64,000 nucleotides of DNA. Source: Paracoccus alcaliphilus (GTDB lineage: Bacteria; Pseudomonadota; Alphaproteobacteria; Rhodobacterales; Rhodobacteraceae). The stretch is from positions 310,001 to 374,000 of the forward strand of contig NZ_CP067124.1 in NCBI RefSeq assembly GCF_028553725.1. The letters are read 5' to 3'. The notes under the pieces are model-generated. The model was given only the letters and a program-made list of their open reading frames with translations, did no database searches and had not been told where the DNA came from. Position numbers and translations under genes: made by a program. Shown one piece after another: positions 18,133-28,162 of the stretch; position 1 is the first letter of the stretch, and each line of letters opens with the position of its first letter.

Positions 18133-18167
18133 ATTGTGATCACACCCTGTCGCGCTGTGATCACAAT
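18133..18167. promoter_or_regulatory. Paired TGTGATCACA palindromes upstream of sucC
   Basis: ATTGTGATCACA (18133-18144) and TGTGATCACAAT (18156-18167) form a perfect 12-bp inverted repeat with an 11-bp spacer. Each arm itself contains the 10-bp palindrome TGTGATCACA; the two palindromes start 21 bp apart, two helical turns. They lie 109 bp upstream of the sucC ATG. The geometry suggests a dimer-of-dimers operator for a TCA-cycle regulator that I cannot name. Confidence 0.65.
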
Positions 18168-18275
18168 CATCGCATAACCCCCGGTTTTGGCCGCTTTCCC
18201 CGCAATACGGTTTCGTTTCATCGCGCGGCTGTGCCAGAACATCGCCAAATCAGTGAACCGAATGAGGGGGTCGCG

Positions 18276-19469
18276 ATGAACATCCACGAATATCAGGCCA
18301 AGGCGCTGCTGCGTCAGTACGGCGCGCCGGTCAGCGATGGCCGCGTGGTGGTAAAGGCCGATGAGGCGAAATCGGCAGCGGGCGAACTGGACGGCCCGCT
18401 TTGGGTCGTCAAGGCGCAGATCCATGCCGGCGGTCGCGGCAAGGGCAGCTTCAAGGAAGCCGAAGCCGGTGAAAAAGGCGGCGTCCGTCTGGCGAAATCG
18501 GTCGAAGAGGCCGAAGAGCTGAGCCGCCAGATGCTGGGCCGCACCCTTGTGACCCATCAGACCGGCCCGGTCGGCAAACAGGTCAACCGCATCTATATCG
18601 AAGACGGTAGCGATATCTCTCGCGAGCTTTATCTGGCGCTGCTGGTCGATCGCGGCACCTCGCGCGTCAGCTTCGTCGCCTCGACCGAAGGCGGCATGGA
18701 TATCGAGGAAGTCGCGGCCTCGACCCCCGAAAAGATCGTCAGCTTCAGTGTTGATCCGGCCTCGGGCCTGTCGGATTTCCACGGCCGCCGCGTGGCCTTC
18801 GCCCTTGGGCTGGAGGGCCAGCAGGTCAAGCAATGCGTCGCGCTGGTGCGCAACCTGTATCGCATGTTCATCGAGAAGGACATGGAGATGCTGGAGATCA
18901 ACCCGCTGATCGTGACCACCGACGGCAACCTGAAATGCCTCGACGCAAAGATGGGTTTCGACAACAACGCGCTATATCGTCAGGCGGACGTGCTGGCGCT
19001 GCGCGACGAGACCGAGGAAGACCCCAAGGAACTGGCCGCGTCGAAATTCGACCTGAACTATATCGCACTGGACGGCGAGATCGGCTGCATGGTGAACGGC
19101 GCCGGTCTGGCGATGGCGACGATGGACATCATCAAGCTGTTCGGCGCCGAACCGGCAAACTTCCTTGATGTCGGCGGCGGCGCCACCAAGGAAAAGGTGA
19201 CCGAGGCGTTCAAGATCATCACCTCGGATCCGCAGGTGAAGGGCATTCTGGTCAACATCTTCGGCGGCATCATGCGCTGCGACATCATCGCGGAAGGCAT
19301 CATCGCCGCCGTGAAAGAGGTCGGCCTGCAGGTCCCGCTGGTCGTGCGTCTGGAAGGCACCAATGTGGAACTGGGCAAGCAGATCATCGGCGAGTCCGGC
19401 CTGAACGTGATCGCGGCGGACGACCTGTCGGACGCAGCGCAGAAAATCGTCAAAGCGGTGAAGGGGTAA
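18276..19469 (+). CDS. sucC: Succinyl-CoA synthetase beta subunit
   Basis: 397 residues. ATP-grasp domain with the N-terminal [12 protein letters not shown] signature, [13 protein letters not shown] in the nucleotide-binding part, [10 protein letters not shown], and the C-terminal [18 protein letters not shown]. Forms the ADP- or GDP-forming synthetase with SucD. First gene of the suc operon, 6 bp before sucD. Probably controlled from the region holding the paired palindromes. Confidence 0.97.
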   Translation: MNIHEYQAKALLRQYGAPVSDGRVVVKADEAKSAAGELDGPLWVVKAQIHAGGRGKGSFKEAEAGEKGGVRLAKSVEEAEELSRQMLGRTLVTHQTGPVGKQVNRIYIEDGSDISRELYLALLVDRGTSRVSFVASTEGGMDIEEVAASTPEKIVSFSVDPASGLSDFHGRRVAFALGLEGQQVKQCVALVRNLYRMFIEKDMEMLEINPLIVTTDGNLKCLDAKMGFDNNALYRQADVLALRDETEEDPKELAASKFDLNYIALDGEIGCMVNGAGLAMATMDIIKLFGAEPANFLDVGGGATKEKVTEAFKIITSDPQVKGILVNIFGGIMRCDIIAEGIIAAVKEVGLQVPLVVRLEGTNVELGKQIIGESGLNVIAADDLSDAAQKIVKAVKG

Positions 19470-19475
19470 TTCAAG

Positions 19476-20360
19476 ATGGCCGTTCTCGTCAACAAAGACA
19501 CCAAAGTCATCTGCCAGGGGATCACCGGGTCTCAGGGCACCTTCCACACCGAGCAGGCGATTGCTTATGGCACGCAGATGGTCGGCGGCGTGACGCCCGG
19601 CAAGGGTGGCAGCGAACATCTGGACCTGCCGGTCTTCAACAGCGTGCATGAGGCCGTGGCGAAAACCGGCGCCAATGCGTCGGTAATCTATGTGCCGCCC
19701 CCCTTCGCAGCGGATTCGATCCTCGAGGCCATCGATGCCGAGATCCCGCTGATCGTCGCCATCACCGAAGGCATCCCGGTGCTGGACATGATGCGCGTCA
19801 AGCGGGCGCTGATCAATTCGAAGTCGCGCCTGATCGGGCCGAACTGCCCCGGCATCATGACGCCGGACGAATGCAAGATCGGCATCATGCCGGGCAGCAT
19901 CTTCAAGCGCGGCTCGGTCGGCGTCGTCTCTCGTTCCGGCACCCTGACCTATGAGGCGGTCAAGCAGACCTCGGATGTCGGGCTGGGCCAGTCCTCGGCG
20001 GTCGGTATCGGCGGTGACCCGATCAAGGGCATGGAACATATCGACGTGCTGGAAATGTTCCTCGACGATCCGGAAACGGAATCGATCATCATGATCGGCG
20101 AAATCGGCGGCAGCGCCGAGGAGGAAGCCGCCGAATTCCTGGCCGAGCAGAAGAAGAAGGGCAGATGGAAGCCCACCGCCGGCTTCATCGCCGGGCGCAC
20201 CGCGCCTCCGGGTCGTCGCATGGGCCATGCCGGCGCCATCGTCTCGGGCGGCAAAGGCGATGCGGAATCGAAGATCGAGGCGATGAAACGCGCCGGAATC
20301 GTCGTCGCCGACAGCCCCGCCGGGCTGGGCGAGGCGGTGCTGAAGGCGATCAAGGGCTGA
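19476..20360 (+). CDS. sucD: Succinyl-CoA synthetase alpha subunit
   Basis: 294 residues. Rossmann CoA-binding domain with [29 protein letters not shown], and the phosphohistidine region [15 protein letters not shown]. Length and signatures match SucD. It is followed 12 bp later by a strong GC hairpin without a T-run. Confidence 0.97.
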   Translation: MAVLVNKDTKVICQGITGSQGTFHTEQAIAYGTQMVGGVTPGKGGSEHLDLPVFNSVHEAVAKTGANASVIYVPPPFAADSILEAIDAEIPLIVAITEGIPVLDMMRVKRALINSKSRLIGPNCPGIMTPDECKIGIMPGSIFKRGSVGVVSRSGTLTYEAVKQTSDVGLGQSSAVGIGGDPIKGMEHIDVLEMFLDDPETESIIMIGEIGGSAEEEAAEFLAEQKKKGRWKPTAGFIAGRTAPPGRRMGHAGAIVSGGKGDAESKIEAMKRAGIVVADSPAGLGEAVLKAIKG

Positions 20361-20372
20361 TGATTTGACAGT

Positions 20373-20403
20373 CCGCGCCCCCGACCTAAGTATGGGGGCG
20401 CGG
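20373..20403 (+). other. Intra-operon stem-loop after sucD
   Basis: CCGCGCCCCC (20373-20382) pairs with GGGGGCGCGG (20394-20403), a perfect 10-bp stem with an 11-base loop. No U-tract follows. It may partly terminate or protect the 3' end of the sucCD message and so set a different level for sucAB. The stem sequence recurs in the hairpins at 28129-28150 and 60962-60988. Confidence 0.65.
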
Positions 20404-20425
20404 AGATCGGTCATTGAGAGGGGTG

Positions 20426-20827
20426 ATGGAGGTGCAGCGCGATCATTGGCAGGCCAAGGGGGCACTTCCGGCCCCGTCGGGTTTTGCACGACATCTGGCT
20501 GTGCCCGTCACGATGATTACGCTGCTGGCCATCAGCGCCTGCAGCCGCCCGCCGACCGACGACATCCTGCCCGGCGGCATCCCCGCCCGCACCAATCTGC
20601 ATCAGGCCAGCACGTTGCCGCCGGACTCGGTCCGCACGGTCGCCCGTCGCGATTTCGGCTGGCGCCTGATCTATCACCCGACCCGCGCCCCGGTGAACGC
20701 CGAACAGGGCGCGGCCTTTGCATTATGCGGGCTGGAACGCAAACGCCCGGCGCGGATCGAGATCCAGCCCCGCATCGACCCCACCGCCGATCCCGGCGCC
20801 CGCATGATCGACATCTATTGTTCCTGA
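20426..20827 (+). CDS. Small putative lipoprotein between sucD and sucA
   Basis: 133 residues from the ATG at 20426, preceded by GAGAGGGG. A hydrophobic segment ending in LLAISAC fits a lipobox, but it lies about 30 residues in; a shorter start at 20513 (MITLLAISAC) would place it normally. The rest has no family I recognise and ends in DIYCS. Located inside the suc operon, 65 bp before sucA; why an outer-membrane lipoprotein is here is unknown. Confidence 0.6.
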   Translation: MEVQRDHWQAKGALPAPSGFARHLAVPVTMITLLAISACSRPPTDDILPGGIPARTNLHQASTLPPDSVRTVARRDFGWRLIYHPTRAPVNAEQGAAFALCGLERKRPARIEIQPRIDPTADPGARMIDIYCS

Positions 20828-20892
20828 ACCCGCCCGAACTGCACTGCGTCAACCCTTAGCCTGAACCCCTTAGCCCTAACCGGGGATGAGCC

Positions 20893-23859
20893 ATGACCGA
20901 CCAACCCAAGAATACCGATTTTCACGATTCCTCATTCCTGCAAGGGCATAACGCCGCCTATGTGGAACAGCTTTACGGGCAATGGGCCGAAAACCCCTCT
21001 GCCTTTGACGCGCAATGGGACGCTTTCTTCCGCAGCCTTGGCGATGACGGTGCCGATGCCATGCGCGAGGCCAGGGGCGCCAGCTGGAAGCGCGCCGACT
21101 GGCCACCGGCTGCCTCGGATGACAATACCGCCGCGCTGACCGGCGAATGGCCGATGGCCTCGAAGGCCGAGGCGCAGGCGGCGATGAAGAAGATCGCCGC
21201 CAAGGCCGAGGAAAAGGGCGTCAACCTGACCACCGAGCAGATGCGTCAGGCGGTGTTGGATTCGATCCGCGCCATCATGCTGATCCGGTCCTTCCGTATC
21301 CGCGGCCACCTGCATGCCGATCTGGACCCGCTGGGGCTGCGCGACATCCCCGATCATGGCGAGCTGGACCCCGCGACCTATGGTTTCGGGCCCGGCGATC
21401 TGGACCGCCCGATCTTCATCGACAACGTTCTGGGGCTGGAGATCGCCTCGATCCGCCAGATCACCGATCTGATGAAGCGCACCTATTGCGGCACCTTCGC
21501 GCTGCAATACATGCATATCTCGAACCCCGAGGAAGCCTCGTGGCTGAAAGAGCGTATCGAGGGCTACGGCAAGGAAATCGCCTTCACGCAGGAAGGGCGT
21601 CGCGCCATCCTGAACAAGCTGGTCGAGGCCGAGGGCTTCGAGAAGTTCCTGCATGTCAAATACATGGGCACCAAGCGCTTTGGCCTTGATGGTGGCGAGG
21701 CGCTGATCCCGGCGATGGAACAGATCATCAAGCGCGGCGGCGCGCTTGGCGTTCAGGAAATCGTCATCGGCATGCCGCACCGGGGCCGGTTGTCGGTGCT
21801 GGCCAATGTGCTGTCGAAACCCTATCGCGCGATCTTCCACGAATTCCAGGGCGGCAGCTTCAAGCCCGAGGACGTGGACGGTTCGGGCGACGTGAAATAT
21901 CACCTCGGCGCTTCGTCGGACCGCGAATTCGACGGCAATGTCGTCCACCTGTCGCTGACCGCGAACCCCTCGCACCTTGAGGCGGTGAACCCGGTCGTGC
22001 TGGGCAAGGCCCGTGCCAAATCCGACCAGCTGGACGACACGCTTGACCGCAGCTCGGTCCTGCCGATCCTGCTGCATGGCGACGCGGCCTTCGCCGGTCA
22101 GGGCGTCGTGGCCGAATGTCTGCAACTGTCGGGCATTCGCGGCCACCGCACCGGCGGCTGCATCCATATCGTGGTGAACAACCAGATCGGTTTCACCACC
22201 GCGCCGCATTTCAGCCGCACCTCACCCTATCCGACCGATATCGCGCTGATGGTCGAGGCGCCGATCTTCCACGTCAATGGCGACGACCCCGAGGCGGTCG
22301 TCCATGCCGCCCGCGTGGCCACCGAATTCCGGCAGAAGTTCCAGAAGGACGTGGTGCTGGACATCTTCTGCTATCGCCGCTTCGGTCACAACGAAGGCGA
22401 CGAACCGATGTTCACCAACCCGGCAATGTACACCCAGATCAAGGCGCACAAGACGACCTTGCAGCTTTATACCGACCGGCTGGTCGCCGACGGGCTGATC
22501 CCCGAGGGCGAGATCGAGGACATGAAGGCCGCGTTCCAGGCGCATCTGAACGAGGAATTCGAGGTCGGCAAGAACTTCAAGCCCAACAAGGCCGACTGGC
22601 TGGACGGCAAATGGTCCGGCTTCGGACGCGAGGGCGCAGAATATGTCTCGGGCGATACCGGCATCCCGGTCGAGATGATGACCCGCATTGGCCATGCGCT
22701 GACCACGGTTCCCGAGGGGCTGAACCTGCACAAGACGGTCGGCCGTCTGGTCGAGGCCAAGCGCCAGATGTTCGAATCCGGTCAGGGCTTCGACTGGGCC
22801 ACCGGCGAGGCGCTGGCCTTCGGGTCGCTGCTGGCCGAGGGGCACGGCGTGCGGCTGGCCGGTCAGGACAGCACCCGCGGCACGTTCAGCCAGCGTCATT
22901 CCTCGTTCATCGACCAGAAAACCGAGGATCGCTATTACCCGCTGAACCATATCCAGCCGGATCAGGCGAAATACGAAGTCATCGACTCGATGCTGTCGGA
23001 ATATGCGGTTCTGGGCTTTGAATACGGCTATTCGCTGGCCGAACCCAACGCGCTGGTGCTGTGGGAGGCCCAGTTCGGCGATTTCGCCAATGGCGCGCAG
23101 ATCATGTTCGACCAGTTCATCAGTTCGGGCGAGAAGAAATGGCTGCGCATGTCCGGTCTGGTGATGTTGCTGCCGCATGGCTATGAGGGTCAGGGGCCGG
23201 AACACTCTTCCGCGCGTCTGGAACGCTTCTTGCAGATGTGCGCCGAGGATAACTGGATCGTCGCCAACTGCACGACCCCGGCCAACTATTTCCACATCCT
23301 GCGTCGTCAGATCCATCGCGGTTTCCGCAAGCCGCTGGTGCTGATGACGCCGAAATCGCTGCTGCGCCATCCCAAGGCGATCAGCAAGGCCGAGGATTTC
23401 CAGACCGGATCGACCTTCCACCGCCTCTTGTGGGACGACGCCGAACGCGGCCATTCCGATACCAAGCTGGTCGATGACGCGCGGATCCGTCGTGTCGTCA
23501 TCTGTTCGGGCAAGGTCTATTACGACCTGCTGAAGACGCGGGACGAGGCAGGCATCGACGATGTTTATCTGCTGCGTCTGGAACAGTTCTATCCCTTCCC
23601 CGCGCAGGCGATGGTCAAGGAACTGGGCCGTTTCAAGCAGGCGGAATTCGTCTGGTGTCAGGAAGAACCCAAGAACCAGGGCGGCTGGACCTTCGTCGAG
23701 CCCTATCTGGAATGGGTGCTGGAACGGCTGGGGGCCAAGCATGGCCGCGCCCGCTATGCCGGTCGCAACGCCGCCGCCTCGCCCGCCACGGGTCTGGCTT
23801 CGCGCCACAAGGCCGAGCAGGAGGCGCTGGTCGCCGAAGCGCTCGACCTCAAGGATTGA
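20893..23859 (+). CDS. sucA: 2-oxoglutarate dehydrogenase E1 component
   Basis: 988 residues, thiamine-diphosphate-dependent decarboxylase. N-terminal helix [20 protein letters not shown] typical of SucA, catalytic-region signatures [45 protein letters not shown] and [13 protein letters not shown]-terminal YPFPAQAM and [11 protein letters not shown]. Length is normal for alphaproteobacteria. sucB starts 4 bp after its stop. Confidence 0.98.
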   Translation: MTDQPKNTDFHDSSFLQGHNAAYVEQLYGQWAENPSAFDAQWDAFFRSLGDDGADAMREARGASWKRADWPPAASDDNTAALTGEWPMASKAEAQAAMKKIAAKAEEKGVNLTTEQMRQAVLDSIRAIMLIRSFRIRGHLHADLDPLGLRDIPDHGELDPATYGFGPGDLDRPIFIDNVLGLEIASIRQITDLMKRTYCGTFALQYMHISNPEEASWLKERIEGYGKEIAFTQEGRRAILNKLVEAEGFEKFLHVKYMGTKRFGLDGGEALIPAMEQIIKRGGALGVQEIVIGMPHRGRLSVLANVLSKPYRAIFHEFQGGSFKPEDVDGSGDVKYHLGASSDREFDGNVVHLSLTANPSHLEAVNPVVLGKARAKSDQLDDTLDRSSVLPILLHGDAAFAGQGVVAECLQLSGIRGHRTGGCIHIVVNNQIGFTTAPHFSRTSPYPTDIALMVEAPIFHVNGDDPEAVVHAARVATEFRQKFQKDVVLDIFCYRRFGHNEGDEPMFTNPAMYTQIKAHKTTLQLYTDRLVADGLIPEGEIEDMKAAFQAHLNEEFEVGKNFKPNKADWLDGKWSGFGREGAEYVSGDTGIPVEMMTRIGHALTTVPEGLNLHKTVGRLVEAKRQMFESGQGFDWATGEALAFGSLLAEGHGVRLAGQDSTRGTFSQRHSSFIDQKTEDRYYPLNHIQPDQAKYEVIDSMLSEYAVLGFEYGYSLAEPNALVLWEAQFGDFANGAQIMFDQFISSGEKKWLRMSGLVMLLPHGYEGQGPEHSSARLERFLQMCAEDNWIVANCTTPANYFHILRRQIHRGFRKPLVLMTPKSLLRHPKAISKAEDFQTGSTFHRLLWDDAERGHSDTKLVDDARIRRVVICSGKVYYDLLKTRDEAGIDDVYLLRLEQFYPFPAQAMVKELGRFKQAEFVWCQEEPKNQGGWTFVEPYLEWVLERLGAKHGRARYAGRNAAASPATGLASRHKAEQEALVAEALDLKD

Positions 23860-23863
23860 TCTG

Positions 23864-25411
23864 ATGACGACCGACGTGAAAGTGCCCGCTCTGGGCGAAT
23901 CCGTGACCGAAGCCACTGTCGCCACATGGTTCAAGAAGCCCGGTGAACGGGTCGAGATGGACGAGATGCTGTGCGAGTTGGAAACCGACAAGGTGACGGT
24001 CGAGGTTCCCAGCCCCGCCGCCGGTGTGCTGGCCGCCATCGTCGCAGCCGAGGGCACGACCGTCGCCCCCGATGCGGTGCTGGCGCAGATCGATGAAACC
24101 GGCGCCGCAGCAGGCGCCGCCCCCAAGACCGACAAACCGCAGGCCGAAACAACCCAGGCCGAGAAGACCCAGGAGGGACAGAAGATGAGCGGGAAATCCG
24201 TGGATGTAATGGTGCCGGCACTGGGCGAATCGGTGACCGAAGCCACCGTCGCCACCTGGTTCAAGAAACCCGGCGACAGCGTCGAGATGGACGAGATGCT
24301 GTGCGAGCTGGAAACCGACAAGGTCTCGGTCGAGGTTCCCGCCCCCGCCGCTGGCGTTCTGGCCGAAATTCTGGCCGAGGAAGGCGCGACTGTCGATGCC
24401 AAGGCGCGGCTGGCGATCATCACCGAAGGCGCGGCTGGCGCGAAACCGGCCGCTGCCACCCCGTCGGAAAAGGCCCGCGATGCCGGCCCCGAAACCCCGA
24501 CGCCGCGCGCCGACGCCGGTCAGGGCAAGGATGTCGAGGATGCGCCCTCGGCCAAGAAGGCGATGGCCGAAGCGGGCATCGGCCGCGATCAGGTCACCGG
24601 CTCGGGCCGTGATGGCCGGGTGATGAAGGAAGACGTGGCCCGCGCCGCATCCGCCCCGCAACCCGCCGCGGCCCCTGCGGCGCCGCGCGCGCCCTCGGCC
24701 CCGCAGGATGCCTCGCGCGAGGAGCGGGTGAAGATGACCCGCCTGCGCCAGACCATCGCCCGCCGCCTGAAGGACGCGCAGAACACCGCCGCGATGCTGA
24801 CCACCTATAATGAGGCCGACATGTCGGGCATCATGCAGCTTCGCAACGAATACAAGGAAGCCTTCGAGAAGAAGCACAAGGTCAAGCTGGGCTTCATGTC
24901 CTTCTTCGTGAAGGCCTGCTGCCACGCGCTGAAAGAGGTGCCCGAGGTCAATGCCGAGATCGACGGCACCGACGTGGTTTACAAGAACTTCGTCAATATG
25001 GGCGTCGCGGTCGGCACGCCCAACGGGCTGGTCGTGCCGGTGGTCCGCGATGCCGAGCAGAAATCCTTTGCCGAAATCGAAAAGGAAATCGCCGAGCTGG
25101 GCGCCAAGGGCCGCGACGGCAAGCTGTCGATGGCGGAAATGCAGGGCGGCACCTTCACCATCTCGAACGGCGGCGTCTATGGCTCGCTGATGTCCTCGCC
25201 GATCCTGAACCCGCCGCAATCGGGCATCCTTGGCATGCACAAGATCCAGGAACGTCCGATGGTCGTCGGCGGTCAGATCGTGATCCGCCCGATGATGTAT
25301 CTGGCGCTGTCCTATGACCACCGGATCGTTGACGGCAAGGGCGCGGTGACCTTCCTCGTCCGCGTCAAGGAGGCGCTGGAGGATCCGCGCCGCCTGCTGA
25401 TGGATCTGTGA
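23864..25411 (+). CDS. sucB: 2-oxoglutarate dehydrogenase E2 with two lipoyl domains
   Basis: 515 residues: lipoyl domain 1 (about 1-77, [12 protein letters not shown]), Ala/Pro/Gln linker (80-107), lipoyl domain 2 (about 108-188, [12 protein letters not shown]), peripheral E1/E3-binding domain (about 230-265: [10 protein letters not shown], then [13 protein letters not shown]), and the acyltransferase domain with [10 protein letters not shown] carrying the catalytic His. Most SucB proteins have one lipoyl domain. The two repeats are nearly identical at DNA level. An in-frame ATG at 24185 with its own strong ribosome-binding site could give a single-lipoyl form. Followed by a canonical terminator. 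Confidence 0.96.
   Translation: MTTDVKVPALGESVTEATVATWFKKPGERVEMDEMLCELETDKVTVEVPSPAAGVLAAIVAAEGTTVAPDAVLAQIDETGAAAGAAPKTDKPQAETTQAEKTQEGQKMSGKSVDVMVPALGESVTEATVATWFKKPGDSVEMDEMLCELETDKVSVEVPAPAAGVLAEILAEEGATVDAKARLAIITEGAAGAKPAAATPSEKARDAGPETPTPRADAGQGKDVEDAPSAKKAMAEAGIGRDQVTGSGRDGRVMKEDVARAASAPQPAAAPAAPRAPSAPQDASREERVKMTRLRQTIARRLKDAQNTAAMLTTYNEADMSGIMQLRNEYKEAFEKKHKVKLGFMSFFVKACCHALKEVPEVNAEIDGTDVVYKNFVNMGVAVGTPNGLVVPVVRDAEQKSFAEIEKEIAELGAKGRDGKLSMAEMQGGTFTISNGGVYGSLMSSPILNPPQSGILGMHKIQERPMVVGGQIVIRPMMYLALSYDHRIVDGKGAVTFLVRVKEALEDPRRLLMDL
24171..24187 (+). promoter_or_regulatory. Internal ribosome-binding site and ATG in sucB
   Basis: AGGAGG at 24171-24176, then 8 bases, then ATG at 24185-24187, in frame with sucB (codon 108) and exactly at the start of the second lipoyl domain ([14 protein letters not shown]). 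It looks like the ancestral start of a one-lipoyl sucB kept inside a duplicated gene, and may still be used. Confidence 0.6.
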
Positions 25412-25417
25412 TCCCGC

Positions 25418-25452
25418 AAGGGACGTTGAGTTTGCCTCAACGTCCCTTTTTT
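25418..25452 (+). terminator. Rho-independent terminator after sucB
   Basis: AAGGGACGTTGAG (25418-25430) pairs perfectly with CTCAACGTCCCTT (25436-25448) around a TTTGC loop, ending in T6 (25447-25452). It lies 7 bp after the sucB stop and separates sucB from the small genes and lpdA. Confidence 0.95.
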
Positions 25453-25468
25453 CCGACAGGAGAGTGTC

Positions 25469-25723
25469 ATGCAGGCCCTTGTTCACTATACCATCGCCGA
25501 TTTCGCCACATTCCGCACAGCCTTCGATGCCGATGCCGAGGATCGCGGCCAGAACGGTCTGTCGCTGCTGCAATTGTGGCGCGAAAGCGACGCCAGCGCA
25601 TGGGCGCTGTATCAGGTGAGTGACGCGGGTGCCGCGCGCGGCTATCTGACGGTCGGAGGCGCGGCATTCGCCGATCAGGCCGGGGTATCGGCCACCGATT
25701 TCCATTTCGTCGAGACCGCCTGA
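25469..25723 (+). CDS. Small alpha/beta-barrel-like protein, unknown
   Basis: 84 residues (MQALVHYTIADFATFRTAFD start). The pattern of a strand, a helix after FATFRTAFDADAEDR, then WALYQVSDAGAARGYL and FHFVETA resembles small dimeric alpha/beta-barrel (ABM-like) proteins, but I cannot assign a family with certainty. Ribosome-binding site AGGAGAG upstream. It is one base from the MAPEG gene, so probably co-transcribed. Confidence 0.65.
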   Translation: MQALVHYTIADFATFRTAFDADAEDRGQNGLSLLQLWRESDASAWALYQVSDAGAARGYLTVGGAAFADQAGVSATDFHFVETA

Positions 25724-25724
25724 G

Positions 25725-26117
25725 ATGATGGGGGCCGAACTGACCGCGCTGGGTCTTGCGGCATTCTTGCAGGCCCTGCAGATCGGTTTGGCCGGGTGGT
25801 CGATGAATCGCGATGTGGGCGTGGCATGGAATGCCGGGCCGCGCGATACGGCGCCCGAAATGTCGGCGCTGACCGGCAGGCTGCGCCGGGCGGTGGACAA
25901 CCATTTTCAGGGGCTGGTGCTGTTTGCCATCGCGGTATTGCTGGTCACGCTTGGCGGTCAGGGCAATGCGCTGACCGCCGGTTGCGCATGGGTCTATCTG
26001 CTGGCGCGGGCCCTTTATGTTCCGGCCTATGCGTTCGGCTGGTCGCCCTGGCGTTCGCTGATCTGGGCCGCGGGCTTTGCCGCCACCATGCTGATGATAC
26101 TCGCGGCGCTGATCTGA
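25725..26117 (+). CDS. MAPEG-family membrane protein
   Basis: 130 residues, four hydrophobic segments. The segment [20 protein letters not shown] is the MAPEG (eicosanoid/glutathione metabolism) signature, with [20 protein letters not shown] further on. Bacterial MAPEG proteins are mostly uncharacterised. Starts with ATGATG, so the exact first codon is uncertain. Lies between sucB and lpdA. Confidence 0.85.
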   Translation: MMGAELTALGLAAFLQALQIGLAGWSMNRDVGVAWNAGPRDTAPEMSALTGRLRRAVDNHFQGLVLFAIAVLLVTLGGQGNALTAGCAWVYLLARALYVPAYAFGWSPWRSLIWAAGFAATMLMILAALI

Positions 26118-26190
26118 GACGCGCCACGAGCGGTATTTTACGGGCCTGCGGCTGGGTCGCAGCACCCAAGGGGACAAGAAGGAGTTCAAG

Positions 26191-27582
26191 ATGTCCTATG
26201 ATCTGATCGTGATCGGCGCTGGCCCCGGCGGCTATGTCTGCGCGATCCGCGCCGCCCAGCTGGGCCTGAAGGTCGCCTGTGTCGAGGGCCGTGAAACCCT
26301 TGGCGGCACCTGTCTGAACGTCGGCTGCATCCCGTCCAAGGCGCTGCTGCATGCCAGCCATATGCTGCATGAATCCCACGAGAATTTCGAGAAGATGGGC
26401 CTGATGGGCGCGGCACCCAAGGTCGATTGGGCGAAGATGCAGGGCTATAAGACGGAAACCGTCGGCGGCAATACCAAGGGCATCGAATTCCTGTTCAAGA
26501 AGAACAAGATCGACTGGCTGAAGGGCTGGGCCAGCATCGAGGCCCCCGGCAAGGTCAAGGTCGGCGAGACCGTGCATGAGACGAAGAACATCGTCATCGC
26601 CTCGGGCTCGGTCCCGTCCAGCCTGAAGGGCGCCGAGGTCGATAACGACAAGGGCATCGTGGTGGATTCGACCGGCGCGCTGGCGCTGCCGAAGATCCCG
26701 AAATCCATGGTGGTGATCGGTGCGGGCGTGATCGGGCTGGAGCTGGGTTCCGTCTATGCCCGGCTGGGCGCCGAGGTGACGGTGGTGGAGTATCTGGACG
26801 CGATCACCCCGGGCATGGATGCCGAGGTGCAGAAGCAGTTCCAGAAGGTGCTGACCAAACAGGGGCTGAAACTCATCCTTGGCGCGGCGGTGTCCGAAGT
26901 CGAGACCAGCGGCGGCAAGGCCGAGGTGAAATACAGCCTGAAGAAGGACGGCAAAGAGCAGGAGATCAAGGCCGATTGCGTCCTGGTCGCGACCGGGCGG
27001 CGTTCCTTTGTCGATGGGCTGGGGCTGGACGGGCTGGGGATCGAGCTGGACCCGCGCGGCTTCATTCCGGTGGACAAGCACTGGCAGACGGCGGCGGCGG
27101 GCATCTATGCCATCGGCGACGCGGTGCCCGGCCCGATGCTGGCCCACAAGGCCGAGGATGAGGGCATGGCGGTGGCCGAGGTCATCGCGGGCAAGGCGGG
27201 TCATGTGAATTACGACGTGATCCCGGGCGTCATCTATACCACGCCCGAAGTCGCCAGTGTCGGACTGACCGAAACGGCGGCGAAAGAGGCCGGGCGCAAG
27301 GTGAAGGTCGGCAAGTTCCCTTTCATGGGCAATGCCCGCGCCAAGGCGATGATGCAGGCCGATGGCTTCGTCAAGCTGATCGCCGATGCCGAGAGCGACC
27401 GCATTCTGGGCTGTCACATCATCGGCCCCAATGCGGGCGAGATGATCCACGAGGTCTGCGTGGCAATGGAATTCGGCGCCTCGGCCGAGGATCTGGCGCT
27501 GACCTGCCATGCGCATCCGACCACCTCGGAAGCGGTTCGCGAGGCCGCCCTGGCCTGCGGCGATGGCGCGATTCATGTCTGA
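26191..27582 (+). CDS. lpdA: Dihydrolipoyl dehydrogenase (E3)
   Basis: 463 residues, FAD-dependent E3 of 2-oxo acid dehydrogenases. Redox disulfide [16 protein letters not shown] motif [19 protein letters not shown] motif [21 protein letters not shown]-terminal catalytic HAHPTTSEA. Strong AGAAGGAG ribosome-binding site. Being in the suc cluster, it probably serves the 2-oxoglutarate complex, but the sucB terminator and two small genes lie between them. Confidence 0.97.
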   Translation: MSYDLIVIGAGPGGYVCAIRAAQLGLKVACVEGRETLGGTCLNVGCIPSKALLHASHMLHESHENFEKMGLMGAAPKVDWAKMQGYKTETVGGNTKGIEFLFKKNKIDWLKGWASIEAPGKVKVGETVHETKNIVIASGSVPSSLKGAEVDNDKGIVVDSTGALALPKIPKSMVVIGAGVIGLELGSVYARLGAEVTVVEYLDAITPGMDAEVQKQFQKVLTKQGLKLILGAAVSEVETSGGKAEVKYSLKKDGKEQEIKADCVLVATGRRSFVDGLGLDGLGIELDPRGFIPVDKHWQTAAAGIYAIGDAVPGPMLAHKAEDEGMAVAEVIAGKAGHVNYDVIPGVIYTTPEVASVGLTETAAKEAGRKVKVGKFPFMGNARAKAMMQADGFVKLIADAESDRILGCHIIGPNAGEMIHEVCVAMEFGASAEDLALTCHAHPTTSEAVREAALACGDGAIHV

Positions 27583-27600
27583 ACCGGAGGCATTGCGGGC

Positions 27601-27660
27601 AAGGAGGGGGGCGCTGCCCCCCTCGGCGCGGCCGCGCCTCACCCCCCGGGATATTTCGGC
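27601..27660 (+). repeat. GC-rich intergenic element (double hairpin plus CCCCGGGATATTT)
   Basis: GAGGGGGGC (27604-27612) pairs with GCCCCCCTC (27616-27624), and GGCGCGGCCGCGCC (27625-27638) is a second palindrome; then CCCCCCGGGATATTT. This composite resembles a widely dispersed intergenic element I associate with Rhodobacterales genomes; that recollection needs a genome search. It separates lpdA from the transglycosylase. Confidence 0.5.
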
Positions 27661-27667
27661 ACCAGAG

Positions 27668-28126
27668 ATGGGCAGGCGGGGGGTATTGCTTTCGGTGCTG
27701 GCGCTGGCGGCCTGTGGCGGGTCCGGGGGCATGCCCGAGGGACGGGGCAGCGCGGGGCTGTATCCGAACGAGACGCCCTGGCTGCGGTCGCGGATCAATT
27801 ACTGGGCCGGGCATTACGGGGTTCCGCCTTCGCTGGTGCAGCGGGTGGTGATCCGCGAGTCCGGGCACCGGCCCGAGGCGCGCAACGGGCCTTATTACGG
27901 GTTGATGCAGATCCTGCCGCAGACGGCGCGGACCATGGGTTATCGCGGGCCGGATCGCGGATTGCTGGATGCCGATACCAACCTGCAATATGGTGTGAAA
28001 TATCTGCGCGGGGCCTGGCTGGTGGCCGATGGCAATCACGACCGGGCCATCAGCTGGTATGCGCGGGGCTATTACTATGAGGCCAAGCGCAAGGGGCTGT
28101 TGAAAGAGACCGGGTTGCGGGGCTGA
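27668..28126 (+). CDS. Lipoprotein lytic transglycosylase (SLT domain)
   Basis: 152 residues. N-terminal lipoprotein signal (MGRRGVLLSVLALAAC, lipobox LALAAC). The SLT/goose-lysozyme-like domain follows: catalytic Glu in VVIRESGHRPEARNG, then YYGLMQILPQTARTMGY, NLQYGVKYLRGA and AISWYARGYYYEAKRKG. It is the short one-domain type. The start is chosen to give an intact lipoprotein signal; longer in-frame starts overlap lpdA. Probably attached to the outer membrane and involved in peptidoglycan turnover. Confidence 0.88.
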   Translation: MGRRGVLLSVLALAACGGSGGMPEGRGSAGLYPNETPWLRSRINYWAGHYGVPPSLVQRVVIRESGHRPEARNGPYYGLMQILPQTARTMGYRGPDRGLLDADTNLQYGVKYLRGAWLVADGNHDRAISWYARGYYYEAKRKGLLKETGLRG

Positions 28127-28128
28127 AA

Positions 28129-28150
28129 TCGCGCCCCCGAAGGGGCGCGA
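28129..28150. terminator. Bidirectional GC hairpin between convergent genes
   Basis: TCGCGCCCC (28129-28137) pairs with GGGGCGCGA (28142-28150). Read from the minus strand the loop is C(UUCG)G, an exceptionally stable tetraloop, followed by a short U-rich stretch. It sits in the 36-bp gap between convergent genes and probably terminates both. Confidence 0.7.
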
Positions 28151-28162
28151 CGGGTGATCGGA

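Noticed and set aside
22222..24459. 745-codon minus-strand frame opposite sucA/sucB
   Set aside because: Low-complexity, no motif, antisense to two certain genes; a GC-skew shadow.
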